Below, in pieces: positions 21,205 through 28,348 of a DNA stretch of 30,708 nucleotides. Every line of letters starts with the position of its first letter. Positions within the stretch are counted from its first letter, which is position 1. Source of the stretch: DASZPJ01 sp035550295 (GTDB lineage Bacteria > Patescibacteriota > Saccharimonadia > Saccharimonadales > UBA4665); NCBI GenBank assembly GCA_035550295.1, contig DASZPJ010000018.1, positions 1 to 30,708 on the forward strand. Reading direction: 5' to 3'. A model generated the notes under the pieces. That model made no database searches. It saw nothing but the letters and a program-made list of their open reading frames with translations, and was not told the DNA's origin. The position numbers and the translations under genes were made by a program.

Positions 21205-23242
21205 TGCTACCCATTATGATAACAAAATCCGCCCCATTTGTCTGAATCGTCGAGTCCGCCAGATGGGTTTCGGCCGTTTGCTTGAAGTGCTCTTCCAAGT
21301 AGTGCAGCGTGTATTTATCTTTGTTGCCAGACAAATTTATCAGCGTAGTTTGGGTCCAGCCCGTGTTTGGAGTATTGCCGGCGCCAACAACGTTATAACC
21401 GTAACTCTTCAGGTTGTTGGCTTCGGCAGTAGCCAGTCCTGGCACGGTTGAACCGTTCAGCACCAAGATCTTGGCGTGCTCTTTCAGGATGAATGGATCT
21501 TTTAGCTGGCTGCGAACGTAGGCTTGGATGTCACTGTAATCAAACAGGCCGGCTGTTGGCAAAACAATTGATTGTCCGTTTATGTTACCGGTTGTTACGT
21601 AGTGGTTGGTGCCGTCGGCAAAACCGACCGAAATAATGTTATTGTCGCTGACTTTGTGCAAAATGCCGTAGAGCCTTGAGGCATCTTTTATCGACAAGTC
21701 AGTTGAGACATTATTGCCAAAGGCGCTGATCAAGCCGGAAATTTTGAGCGGGTTGCTTAGTGTCCCCAAGGTGTCGACTTTGTCTTTGAGGGCCAATAGC
21801 ATCGCCCGCTGCCTTTGCGATCGGGCAAAGTCACTGCTGGTTTCGCGCGACCGGACATACAATAAGGCTTGGTCGCCGTTAAAGGTGTCGATGCCGGCCT
21901 TGGCGAGGACTGGATTGTGATGGTTTTCCCAAGCCATGGTCGGGTCTACCAAATTAGCTGGCACATCAATCGTGACGCCCCCGACAGTGTTAACCGCTTG
22001 CTTGAATGCCTGGAAGTCAACGACAGCATTGTAGTCTATGTTGATACCCAGTACGCTTTGGACAACTTGGTCAACCTCATCATAGCCGGCGGCAATAGCC
22101 TTGGCGTTGGTCGTATTGGTTTGGACGCTACCCAGGTATTTGTAAACCCCGGTTTCCCAAGCGGCATTAATCTTCATCACACCGGCATTAGGCACGTTGA
22201 CCCATAGGTCACGAGGAATACTGATTAGGGCTGTTTTGTGGTTAATCGGGTCAACGCTGGCCACCATCATGGTATCGGTCAGGTCGGGCGCATCGTGTGT
22301 GCCGCCACCCCGACCGAGCAGCAGGATATTAATGCGGCCGCTGCCCTCGCCTTTCAATAAGTCAGGATTAACATTGGCATTCAGGGCAGCTGCTGTGCCG
22401 GCTCCACCCTTAAAGACTTTGTGGGCTTTTAGGAAAGCCTGCGAAAACAGCAGTCCGCCGAGGGTCAGGATTAGCACCAAGAATACCGCCACGCCACGCA
22501 TCCCCCAGTAGCGGACGCGGTGCCACTTAGCCCGCTGCAGCCGGGCCAGTACTGACGGGCTGTCGTCACCGGGCAGATCCATGTCAAATGACAAGCTACG
22601 GGCAGGTGCGGCCGCTACGGCAGCGTCTGCCATCACAGATTCAGCTGACTGGTAATCCGGTTCGATTGGCGTTTGTTCGACTGGCTGCGGGTCAGCATAT
22701 TCTTCGACAGCTTCGGCTAATTCAACGGTTTCGGCACCAGCCATAGCTTCAGCTAACTGCGGGGCTTTGACTACCGGCTGGCTAAACCAGTTTTTTAGGT
22801 TGGCTGTAAGCGGTCCCAGCTGGCCCGTAAGATTCTGGAGTAAGCCCCTTGCTTGGCCGGCAATCGACTGCAATATGCCCGACATCGGGTTTGGTTTAGC
22901 CCTATACTGCTCTAATCCTACCGACACCGGCCGTTCGGGCAGCGCGGCTGCTGGTACGTGAACACGCCTGTGATTTGATCGGTTAAGGCTCGCTGCTGGG
23001 CGGCTCTTCATAAGCGCTGGCTGGCGTGTCGAAATTGCCGACGCCGACAAACCTCTTGTATAAGTTGGCACTAACTGGGTGGCGACCGGTTTTACAGCCG
23101 TCGGGGCCTTAGTCAAAACTGTAACCGATTCGGCACGTGCGGGCACACCCTTCGGCACAATTACAGGATTCCCAAAGGAGTTATTTGTGATTTGGCGTCG
23201 TGTTTGTTGTATGGGACGCCGTTTGTATCTTGAACGGTCCAT
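21170..23242 (-). CDS. LytR-CpsA-Psr (LCP) family protein with LytR_C domain and long cytoplasmic N-terminus
   Basis: LCP enzymes transfer lipid-linked glycopolymers to peptidoglycan or protein. The 690-aa protein has about 245 cytoplasmic residues, basic then acidic and Ala/Pro-rich, and one transmembrane helix (about 249-270). The LCP domain (~303-525) has INILLLGRGGG, LTDTMMVASVDP, ISIPRDLWV and YVRSRETSSDFARSQRQR, covering the conserved Asp and Arg phosphate ligands. A C-terminal LytR_C domain (about 585-680) starts at ILVLNGSTVPGLA. Start 23242 (MDRSRYKRR) is preferred: the ATG at 23257 lies 1 nt from the -10 box, upstream of the predicted transcript start. Divergent from lepB. Confidence 0.9.
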   Translation of the reverse strand: MDRSRYKRRPIQQTRRQITNNSFGNPVIVPKGVPARAESVTVLTKAPTAVKPVATQLVPTYTRGLSASAISTRQPALMKSRPAASLNRSNHRRVHVPAAALPERPVSVGLEQYRAKPNPMSGILQSIAGQARGLLQNLTGQLGPLTANLKNWFSQPVVKAPQLAEAMAGAETVELAEAVEEYADPQPVEQTPIEPDYQSAESVMADAAVAAAPARSLSFDMDLPGDDSPSVLARLQRAKWHRVRYWGMRGVAVFLVLILTLGGLLFSQAFLKAHKVFKGGAGTAAALNANVNPDLLKGEGSGRINILLLGRGGGTHDAPDLTDTMMVASVDPINHKTALISIPRDLWVNVPNAGVMKINAAWETGVYKYLGSVQTNTTNAKAIAAGYDEVDQVVQSVLGINIDYNAVVDFQAFKQAVNTVGGVTIDVPANLVDPTMAWENHHNPVLAKAGIDTFNGDQALLYVRSRETSSDFARSQRQRAMLLALKDKVDTLGTLSNPLKISGLISAFGNNVSTDLSIKDASRLYGILHKVSDNNIISVGFADGTNHYVTTGNINGQSIVLPTAGLFDYSDIQAYVRSQLKDPFILKEHAKILVLNGSTVPGLATAEANNLKSYGYNVVGAGNTPNTGWTQTTLINLSGNKDKYTLHYLEEHFKQTAETHLADSTIQTNGADFVIIMGSNDASLTTNQAN

Positions 23243-23258
23243 CTCTCTGTTCAACATA

Positions 23259-23287
23259 ATTGTATCGCTATTACGCTTATGTGTAAA
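23259..23287 (-). promoter_or_regulatory. LCP gene promoter
   Basis: TTTACA (23282-23287), exact 17-nt spacer, TACAAT (23259-23264) on the minus strand. The transcript start is expected near 23252, leaving a ~10-nt leader before ATG 23242. Confidence 0.7.
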
Positions 23288-23327
23288 GACTTTTTGACCC
23301 GTCTTACGCGGGCTGTCATTGTGAATA

Positions 23328-23336
23328 TGCTATAGT
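23328..23336 (+). promoter_or_regulatory. lepB extended -10 promoter
   Basis: TGC-TATAGT (23328-23336), 10 nt before the ATG at 23347. No -35 match. Back-to-back with the LCP promoter. Confidence 0.55.
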
Positions 23337-23346
23337 GTTTGTTTGT

Positions 23347-24126
23347 ATGAGCGATGACAATTTACCAGTAGTACCAGCGCCAGAATCAACTCCCGATGAC
23401 GAACCGGTGTCTGCTCCAGTAGCCGAGACGCCCGTACCAGCCGAAACAGCCCCAGTAGAGCCAGAAGCTCCAGCCCAACCAGAGACTACCGATGCCCCGG
23501 AAACCCCGGAAAAGCCCGACTTAGACATCCAAACTTCCGAAGAAGGCAAACATTCGGCATGGCGGGAATTGCTGTCGACCGTCGGTATTTTGGTTACTGC
23601 CCTGCTGGTTGCTTTACTGATCATCGCTTTCGTATTTAGGTCTTACCAAGTTGACGGCCCAAGCATGGAAAACACCTTGCAGAACGCCGATAAATTGATT
23701 ATTTGGAAAGTGCCGCGCACTTGGGCCAGCATCACCCGGCACCCGTACATTCCAAAGCGCGGTGACATCATCGTATTCACCGAAAGCAACCTTAGCCGTT
23801 TTGGCCAAACTGATACCAAGCAACTTATCAAACGTGTTATCGGCCTGCCCGGCGACAAAGTTGTCGTCAACGACGGCCACTACGAGATTTATAACAAGCA
23901 AAATCCAAAAGGCTTTGACCCCGACAAAACTCTGCCCTATGGCAAGAATATGCCTGTCACCACTGGCGAAGGCACCTATATATTGCACGCAGACGAAGTT
24001 TTTGTGTCGGGCGACAACCGGCCGGACTCGCTGGACTCGCGGGCATTTGGACCGATTCATGCCAACCAGATTATTGGCAAGCTAATTTTGCGCGTCTTCC
24101 CCGTCAACAAAGCCAAAGCTTTCTAA
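23347..24126 (+). CDS. lepB: Signal peptidase I with acidic Pro/Glu-rich N-terminus
   Basis: Removes signal peptides from Sec/Tat-exported proteins. The 259-aa protein has a disordered, Pro/Glu/Ala-rich cytoplasmic extension (1-66), one transmembrane helix (about 76-97) and the S26 catalytic domain. The nucleophile S106 lies in DGPSMENTL, the general base K162 in LIKRVIGLPGD, and box E reads SGDNRPDSLDSRAFGPI. Start ATG 23347 is chosen over the in-frame GTG at 23335, which overlaps the -10 box. The GNAT gene and parB follow on the same strand, each with its own -10 box. Confidence 0.95.
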   Translation: MSDDNLPVVPAPESTPDDEPVSAPVAETPVPAETAPVEPEAPAQPETTDAPETPEKPDLDIQTSEEGKHSAWRELLSTVGILVTALLVALLIIAFVFRSYQVDGPSMENTLQNADKLIIWKVPRTWASITRHPYIPKRGDIIVFTESNLSRFGQTDTKQLIKRVIGLPGDKVVVNDGHYEIYNKQNPKGFDPDKTLPYGKNMPVTTGEGTYILHADEVFVSGDNRPDSLDSRAFGPIHANQIIGKLILRVFPVNKAKAF

Positions 24127-24132
24127 ATCAAC

Positions 24133-24138
24133 TACAAT
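24133..24138 (+). promoter_or_regulatory. -10 box of the acetyltransferase gene
   Basis: TACAAT, 7 nt before the ATG at 24146, in the 19-nt gap after lepB. No Shine-Dalgarno. Confidence 0.45.
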
Positions 24139-24145
24139 TAAACTT

Positions 24146-24670
24146 ATGAACGTCCCGGACTCTATTGTTGTATCTGATAAATTACTGCTGCGCCAACTCC
24201 AAAAAAACGAAGCCGAGGTTTTGTTTGCCCTAACCGACGCCAATCGCGAGCATATCGGTACATGGCTACCATGGGTTGAAACAACTTTAGCCCCCAGTGA
24301 TTCACAGGCTTTTATAGAGAAGATGCTGGCTAGCCGCCAAGATGGAACAGAGTACGGTTATGGAATTTATGTTGACGGTCAACTGGCTGGTCACATTGTG
24401 CTGCGGCCAAAAACAGACGACGAGGCCGACATTGGCTACTGGATTGCTGCCAGCGTTAGTGGCCACGGCCACACCACTGCTGCCGTTGAAGCTCTCTGTA
24501 AACTTGGCTTTGAAGCCCTGAAAGTCCCGAAAATTATCATCAAAGCCCAGCCAGATAATTTGGCCAGTAACCGCGTTGCCGAAAAAGCCGGTTTTCACCT
24601 GGCGGGCCAGCAGCCAGAACCAATCTTGGACAACCTGCCGGTCAACGTCTGGGAACGAAACCGAGCATAG
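24146..24670 (+). CDS. GNAT acetyltransferase, RimJ/RimL-like
   Basis: A 174-aa N-acetyltransferase using acetyl-CoA. The N-terminal strand LLLRQLQKNEAEVLFAL and TWLPWVE segment are typical of the RimJ/RimL (Acetyltransf_3) subgroup, which acetylates N-termini of ribosomal or other proteins and some antibiotics or metabolites. The central IGYWIAASVSGHGHTTAAVEALC holds the acetyl-CoA pyrophosphate loop, and the ending PDNLASNRVAEKAGFHL is the standard RimL-type C-terminal motif. The true substrate is unknown. Confidence 0.9.
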   Translation: MNVPDSIVVSDKLLLRQLQKNEAEVLFALTDANREHIGTWLPWVETTLAPSDSQAFIEKMLASRQDGTEYGYGIYVDGQLAGHIVLRPKTDDEADIGYWIAASVSGHGHTTAAVEALCKLGFEALKVPKIIIKAQPDNLASNRVAEKAGFHLAGQQPEPILDNLPVNVWERNRA

Positions 24671-24688
24671 GTAACGCAGCCTGTCTCG

Positions 24689-24697
24689 TGGTATATT
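24689..24697 (+). promoter_or_regulatory. parB extended -10 promoter
   Basis: TGG-TATATT (24689-24697), 6 nt before the ATG at 24704. No -35 or Shine-Dalgarno. Confidence 0.5.
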
Positions 24698-24703
24698 CAT
24701 AGC

Positions 24704-25570
24704 ATGACTGCAACACCAAAACGAGGGTTGGGCCGTGGTTTTGACGCCCTGATTTCGCAAGATTTCGATAAAAGCTTGTTGCTGTCCGGCGAAGACCGGA
24801 TCGAGAAAATAGCCGTTGGCGAGATACAGCCCAGCCCGCTGCAGCCGCGCAAACATTTTGACGAAACTGCCCTAAAGGAACTATCCGCATCAATAAAACG
24901 CTACGGCATCGTCCAGCCACTGGTTGTCACCCCAGTTAAAGACGGTAAATATACGCTGATTGCCGGTGAACGCCGTTGGCGCGCCGCCCAAGCAGCCAAA
25001 CTCGAAGTTGTACCGGCCATCATTCGCAGTCATGCTGAACTAGAGCAATTGGAATTAGCGCTGATAGAAAACGTCCAGCGTGTCGACTTAAGCCCACTAG
25101 AACAAGCGCTGAGCATCGAAAAACTGCACCAGCAGTTCAACTTCGCCTATGACGAAATTGCCAAACGACTTGGCAAAGCGCCGTCCACCGTCATCAACAC
25201 AGCCCGCCTGCTGGGCTTGCCGGAAGCCGCCAAAGATGCCCTTGCCGCCGGCAAAATCAGCGAAGGCCACGCCCGAGCAATTTTGGCACTCAAGGGTGAC
25301 GTTGAGCGACAACAATATTTACTCGAAACCATAATTTCACAGGGGTGGAGCGTCCGCCAAGCAGAGCGTTTTGTGACCAGCGTCAAGCAAGGCCACAAGC
25401 AAGTTGAAACGGCTCACGCGCGTGTCCAAACCGAAACACCGGCCACCAAGAAACTCGGCAAAAAACTAGGCACTTCGGTAACCATCCGGCGCACCGCCCA
25501 CGGTGGCAAGCTGGAGATTGGTTTTAAAGACGACGGCGAACTAGACCGGATTCTTGGCTTATTTAACTAG
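24704..25570 (+). CDS. parB: Chromosome partitioning protein ParB (Spo0J-like)
   Basis: A CTP-dependent DNA clamp that loads at parS. The 288-aa protein begins with a typical GLGRGFDALI motif, followed by the ParB/sulfiredoxin domain (about 30-125) with IQPSPLQPRKHFD and the CTP-binding GERRWRAA. A helix-turn-helix region (125-200) has LSPLEQALSIEKL and YDEIAKRLGKAPSTVINTARLL. The C-terminal dimerisation domain (245-288) ends in KLEIGFKDDGELDRIL. It is convergent with parA rather than in the usual parA-parB operon. No perfect parS (TGTTTCACGTGAAACA) was noticed. Confidence 0.94.
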   Translation: MTATPKRGLGRGFDALISQDFDKSLLLSGEDRIEKIAVGEIQPSPLQPRKHFDETALKELSASIKRYGIVQPLVVTPVKDGKYTLIAGERRWRAAQAAKLEVVPAIIRSHAELEQLELALIENVQRVDLSPLEQALSIEKLHQQFNFAYDEIAKRLGKAPSTVINTARLLGLPEAAKDALAAGKISEGHARAILALKGDVERQQYLLETIISQGWSVRQAERFVTSVKQGHKQVETAHARVQTETPATKKLGKKLGTSVTIRRTAHGGKLEIGFKDDGELDRILGLFN

Positions 25571-25797
25571 CCGCGGGCTAGTTCCAGCTTACGGAAACGC
25601 TCATCATTTTCGATGCGTAAACTGCGCACTTCGTGCCGGACGTCAGCAATTTCTGACCTTACATCAGCAAAGTTATCATCCGTTTCAATCCTGAAATTAT
25701 CAAAATCATTGCGAAACTTAGCAAACTCTTCACTTACCAGGGCAGCCAGGTCGCTAATTGCCTCGGCTAGATCGTCAATACTGGTGTCGTTTGCCAT
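25567..25797 (-). CDS. Short coiled-coil protein between parB and parA
   Basis: A 76-aa, strongly acidic/charged protein. From about residue 20 onward it is a continuous amphipathic helix (KFRNDFDNFRIETDDNFADV, then RSEIADVRHEVRSLRIENDERFRKLE), a predicted coiled coil with heptad-like hydrophobic spacing. Such short proteins occur widely and have no specific annotation. Its 3' end overlaps the parB stop by 4 nt on the other strand. It has a promoter-like sequence and lies 67 nt downstream of parA, so it might also be read from the parA transcript. Confidence 0.7.
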   Translation of the reverse strand: MANDTSIDDLAEAISDLAALVSEEFAKFRNDFDNFRIETDDNFADVRSEIADVRHEVRSLRIENDERFRKLELARG

Positions 25798-25806
25798 AGT
25801 TCACTA

Positions 25807-25836
25807 AGTTTACGCTTACTCACCCAATGCGAGCAA
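25807..25836 (-). promoter_or_regulatory. Promoter of the short coiled-coil gene
   Basis: TTGCTC (25831-25836), 18-nt spacer, TAAACT (25807-25812) on the minus strand, 9 nt before the ATG at 25797. Confidence 0.4.
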
Positions 25837-25864
25837 CCAAATGTGCACAAGATTTAATGATTAT

Positions 25865-26623
25865 TTAACCCAGGCGGTTTTTGACTTCTTTGGACAAAGC
25901 TTTGTAAGCACGCGAGCCTTTACTCCAGCGGTCATGCTCATAAATAGTTTGGCCGTAACTAGGCGCTTCGGCCAGCCGGACATTGCGCGGAATCAAGGTT
26001 TTGAACAGCTTGTCACCGAAGTAATTGGCCACTTCGCCCTGGACCTGCTCGCTCAAAGAGTTACGTTTGTCGAACATCGTCAGCACGATGCCCAATAAGT
26101 CCAGCGACGGATTGGTGCTGCCCCGCACCGCTTGGATAGTATTCAGCAGCTGGCTCAAACCTTCCAAAGCGTAATATTCACTTTGCACTGGTATCAAAAC
26201 CGAGTTGGCCGCTGTCAGCCCATTTATTGTTAGCAGCCCCAGCGATGGCGGGCAGTCGATGACGATATAATCATACGCCGCTGCGCTCAAACCCTGCCGC
26301 AAGGCGAACTCCCGCTGGGCCTGGTTAACCAGCTCGACCTCAGCGCCAGCCAAGTCCGGCGTGGCCGGCAAAACGAATAATTGTGCGACATGCGTTTCTT
26401 GGACGGCTTTGGCTAATGGCATGCCCCGGCAAATTACGTCATAAGTCGTTTGTTTGATCGATTCTTTGGGTAAACCCAGTCCGCTGGTCGCATTGCCCTG
26501 CGGGTCGAGGTCGACCAATAGTACACGGCCGCTCTCTGCCAGCTGGGCCGCCACGTTAATCGACGTCGTCGTTTTGCCGACGCCACCTTTTTGGTTAACC
26601 ACCGCGATAATTTTTTGTGTCAT
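25865..26623 (-). CDS. parA: Chromosome partitioning ATPase ParA (Soj-like)
   Basis: A 252-aa Walker-type ATPase that forms a DNA-bound gradient for segregating ParB-parS complexes. The deviant Walker A is KGGVGKTTT (12-20, signature Lys12), Walker A' includes VLLVDLDPQGNAT and Walker B is YIVIDCPPSLG. EYYALEGLSQLL and the C-terminal IPRNVRLAEAPSYGQ are typical of the chromosomal Soj group. ATG 26623 has GAGG a few nt upstream. It is divergent from the exported-protein gene at 26737 and convergent with parB. Confidence 0.95.
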   Translation of the reverse strand: MTQKIIAVVNQKGGVGKTTTSINVAAQLAESGRVLLVDLDPQGNATSGLGLPKESIKQTTYDVICRGMPLAKAVQETHVAQLFVLPATPDLAGAEVELVNQAQREFALRQGLSAAAYDYIVIDCPPSLGLLTINGLTAANSVLIPVQSEYYALEGLSQLLNTIQAVRGSTNPSLDLLGIVLTMFDKRNSLSEQVQGEVANYFGDKLFKTLIPRNVRLAEAPSYGQTIYEHDRWSKGSRAYKALSKEVKNRLG

Positions 26624-26645
26624 ATTGCCTCTTCGGGTTAAAGCC

Positions 26646-26674
26646 AGTATACCATTTCGTGCCCGGTCTTTACA
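26646..26674 (-). promoter_or_regulatory. parA promoter
   Basis: TGTAAA (26669-26674), 17-nt spacer and TGG-extended TATACT (26646-26651) on the minus strand. The expected leader is about 15 nt and contains GAGG as Shine-Dalgarno. Confidence 0.6.
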
Positions 26675-26723
26675 GGGGCCTGCCCAACTGGTCGTAGGCT
26701 GCTATTTACATCTGGTTATCTGT

Positions 26724-26729
26724 TACAAT
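26724..26729 (+). promoter_or_regulatory. -10 box of the exported helical protein gene
   Basis: TACAAT, 7 nt before the ATG at 26737. No -35 or Shine-Dalgarno. Back-to-back with the parA promoter. Confidence 0.45.
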
Positions 26730-26736
26730 ATGGGTT

Positions 26737-27591
26737 ATGTTTCAGCGACGATCTTTAACCCGTTTCGGGGTACGACTGGCTGTGTCGCTAATCGTCCTGG
26801 GTGGTTTATACGTGGCTATTTTTGGTTGGCCGCAACTGCCTAAAAGTCGTACTGATACCATCGCCGGCAGAATCTCGCGATTGCGGGTGGCGGTTGACCA
26901 ATCCTATATAGACAGTTTGGCAATAGCCGGATTCCATCAAAACGATCCGGCAAGTTACTCTGTTATGGGCAGTCTAGCCAGCCAGCTGCAAACCAACACC
27001 AAAACGGTATCGACCAGCCTGGAAAACGCTCCAAGCCAAGTGACTAAGCGCGACCGGCAGCAAATCCAGGATTTTGTCGACCGCCAAAACGCATCTATTG
27101 GCAGCTATAACGCCGCCTATAATATTCTGCTCCGTGTGATCGCCTACGATCCGCAGGCAGACATCGGGAAAATTAACTTCAGCAGCAAAGACCGGCCCGT
27201 GCTAATCAGCCGCGCCGAAGCGGCTGCCGATGGCCTTGAGCGGGCTGCCAATAATAGCACCAGCAGCAACAGCAATATCCTGGGTGTCGGGACGGTTGGT
27301 TCCGGCGCCAGTGTTATAGCGAACCATACCAAACAGTCGCTGTTAAACGCCGCGAAGTGTTTTAGCGCGTTAGCTGACCAATTAAAAAACCGCAAGGATT
27401 CAGCGGCGACAAAAACCCGGGCAAATTGCATCAATAACTACCCTGCCAGCCGGCTGGCGGCCATAGATAACGTCATCGGCAACGCCCTGCCTGATAGTTA
27501 CCAATCGTATCTCAAGAAAACCGTTCCGCCCCTATTAGAAAGCCTTGATCGAGCAGCCACCTCCGCCAATGAAAAAACCAAACCACAGTAA
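26737..27591 (+). CDS. Unknown membrane-anchored or exported helical protein, 284 aa
   Basis: Not recognised. A basic start (MFQRRSLTRFGVR) leads into one hydrophobic helix at about 13-30, giving an N-in signal anchor or signal peptide. The rest is extracytoplasmic and mostly helical, with low aromatic content and many Asn/Ser/Ala. A Ser/Asn-rich linker lies at about 171-182. Two cysteines, in AKCFSAL and RANCINN, could form a disulfide. No catalytic motif is evident. It is divergent from parA. Confidence 0.75.
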   Translation: MFQRRSLTRFGVRLAVSLIVLGGLYVAIFGWPQLPKSRTDTIAGRISRLRVAVDQSYIDSLAIAGFHQNDPASYSVMGSLASQLQTNTKTVSTSLENAPSQVTKRDRQQIQDFVDRQNASIGSYNAAYNILLRVIAYDPQADIGKINFSSKDRPVLISRAEAAADGLERAANNSTSSNSNILGVGTVGSGASVIANHTKQSLLNAAKCFSALADQLKNRKDSAATKTRANCINNYPASRLAAIDNVIGNALPDSYQSYLKKTVPPLLESLDRAATSANEKTKPQ

Positions 27592-27634
27592 GGCCTGACG
27601 CGAACTCAGGGCCTATAAGCAATCATTAGAAAAG

Positions 27635-28348
27635 CTAGTACGAGGGATCAAAAGCCGTGGAAATCGTGCCATCGCTGCCAAAGTGCGGATATGCCGTGCT
27701 GGCGACGTCACCCTGCCTGATTGGCACTGTCTGGCCGGTGGTTGTATCATACGACCTTGCTTCCCATGTATTCGGTCCAAGCTCAGTGGCGTAAACTACT
27801 TGGCTGCCGTTGGTTTGGACATTGATCGAGTTGTCAGTACCGCTGGTGATCTGGTGAACACTGGCTCCATCGTAATAATTTATCTGCCAGTCGTGGCCGT
27901 CCCAAGTCTGCCAAGCCACATGGTTGCCGTGTATAGAAATTCCTTCGTTCGGTGCCGTTACACTGAGTTGGAGTATGCTGTCCGATAGCACATCTTGCAA
28001 GAAAACTTGGCTTAGTCCATCGATTATGCCCAGGTATGCAACATATTTGCCGCTAGAAACTGGGTGCAAGGCGCCGTAGTCTCCGCTGGTCAGCTGCACA
28101 GGCTTGTGGTTAAAAAAGTAGTAAACTTGCGGCAAGCCGCTGCTGGAATCGTCGAACAGGTTCAGTTCGTTACTTTGTAAATATGCTTGAAGCTCGCTTG
28201 ACGGTGGAGCCGGATCTGCTTTGACTGCCGAGTTAACGCCAAACAATATCACCAGTGTAATCGCTAGCGGCGCCAGCCACGGACGTAGTCTCGGCCATGT
28301 CCGTCTTACCAAAACTACCCAGTGGCTTCGTTTTATTAATCTGCCCAT
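27635..28348 (-). CDS. Secreted or anchored beta-propeller-like protein
   Basis: A 237-aa protein with a basic N-terminus, one hydrophobic segment (about 26-43) ending in NSAVKADPAPP, and an extracytoplasmic domain of repeated beta strands. The recurring pattern of VAYLGIIDG, VFLQDVLSDS, IHGNHVAWQTWDG, INYYDGASVHQITSGTD and QVVYATELG resembles the blades of TolB/WD40-like propellers, though only about four blades are present, so it may be a partial propeller or an oligomer. The ATG overlaps the upstream surface-protein gene by 13 nt, indicating co-expression. Confidence 0.75.
   Translation of the reverse strand: MGRLIKRSHWVVLVRRTWPRLRPWLAPLAITLVILFGVNSAVKADPAPPSSELQAYLQSNELNLFDDSSSGLPQVYYFFNHKPVQLTSGDYGALHPVSSGKYVAYLGIIDGLSQVFLQDVLSDSILQLSVTAPNEGISIHGNHVAWQTWDGHDWQINYYDGASVHQITSGTDNSINVQTNGSQVVYATELGPNTWEARSYDTTTGQTVPIRQGDVASTAYPHFGSDGTISTAFDPSY

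Noticed and set aside
24704..26736. parS sites near parA/parB
   Set aside because: No 16-bp palindrome close to TGTTTCACGTGAAACA was found by eye; CACGTG-like fragments elsewhere lack the flanks.
27592..27634. Hairpin AGGCCTGA...TCAGGGCCT as a terminator between convergent genes
   Set aside because: The stem has a bulge and there is no T-run on either strand, so terminator function is not supported.
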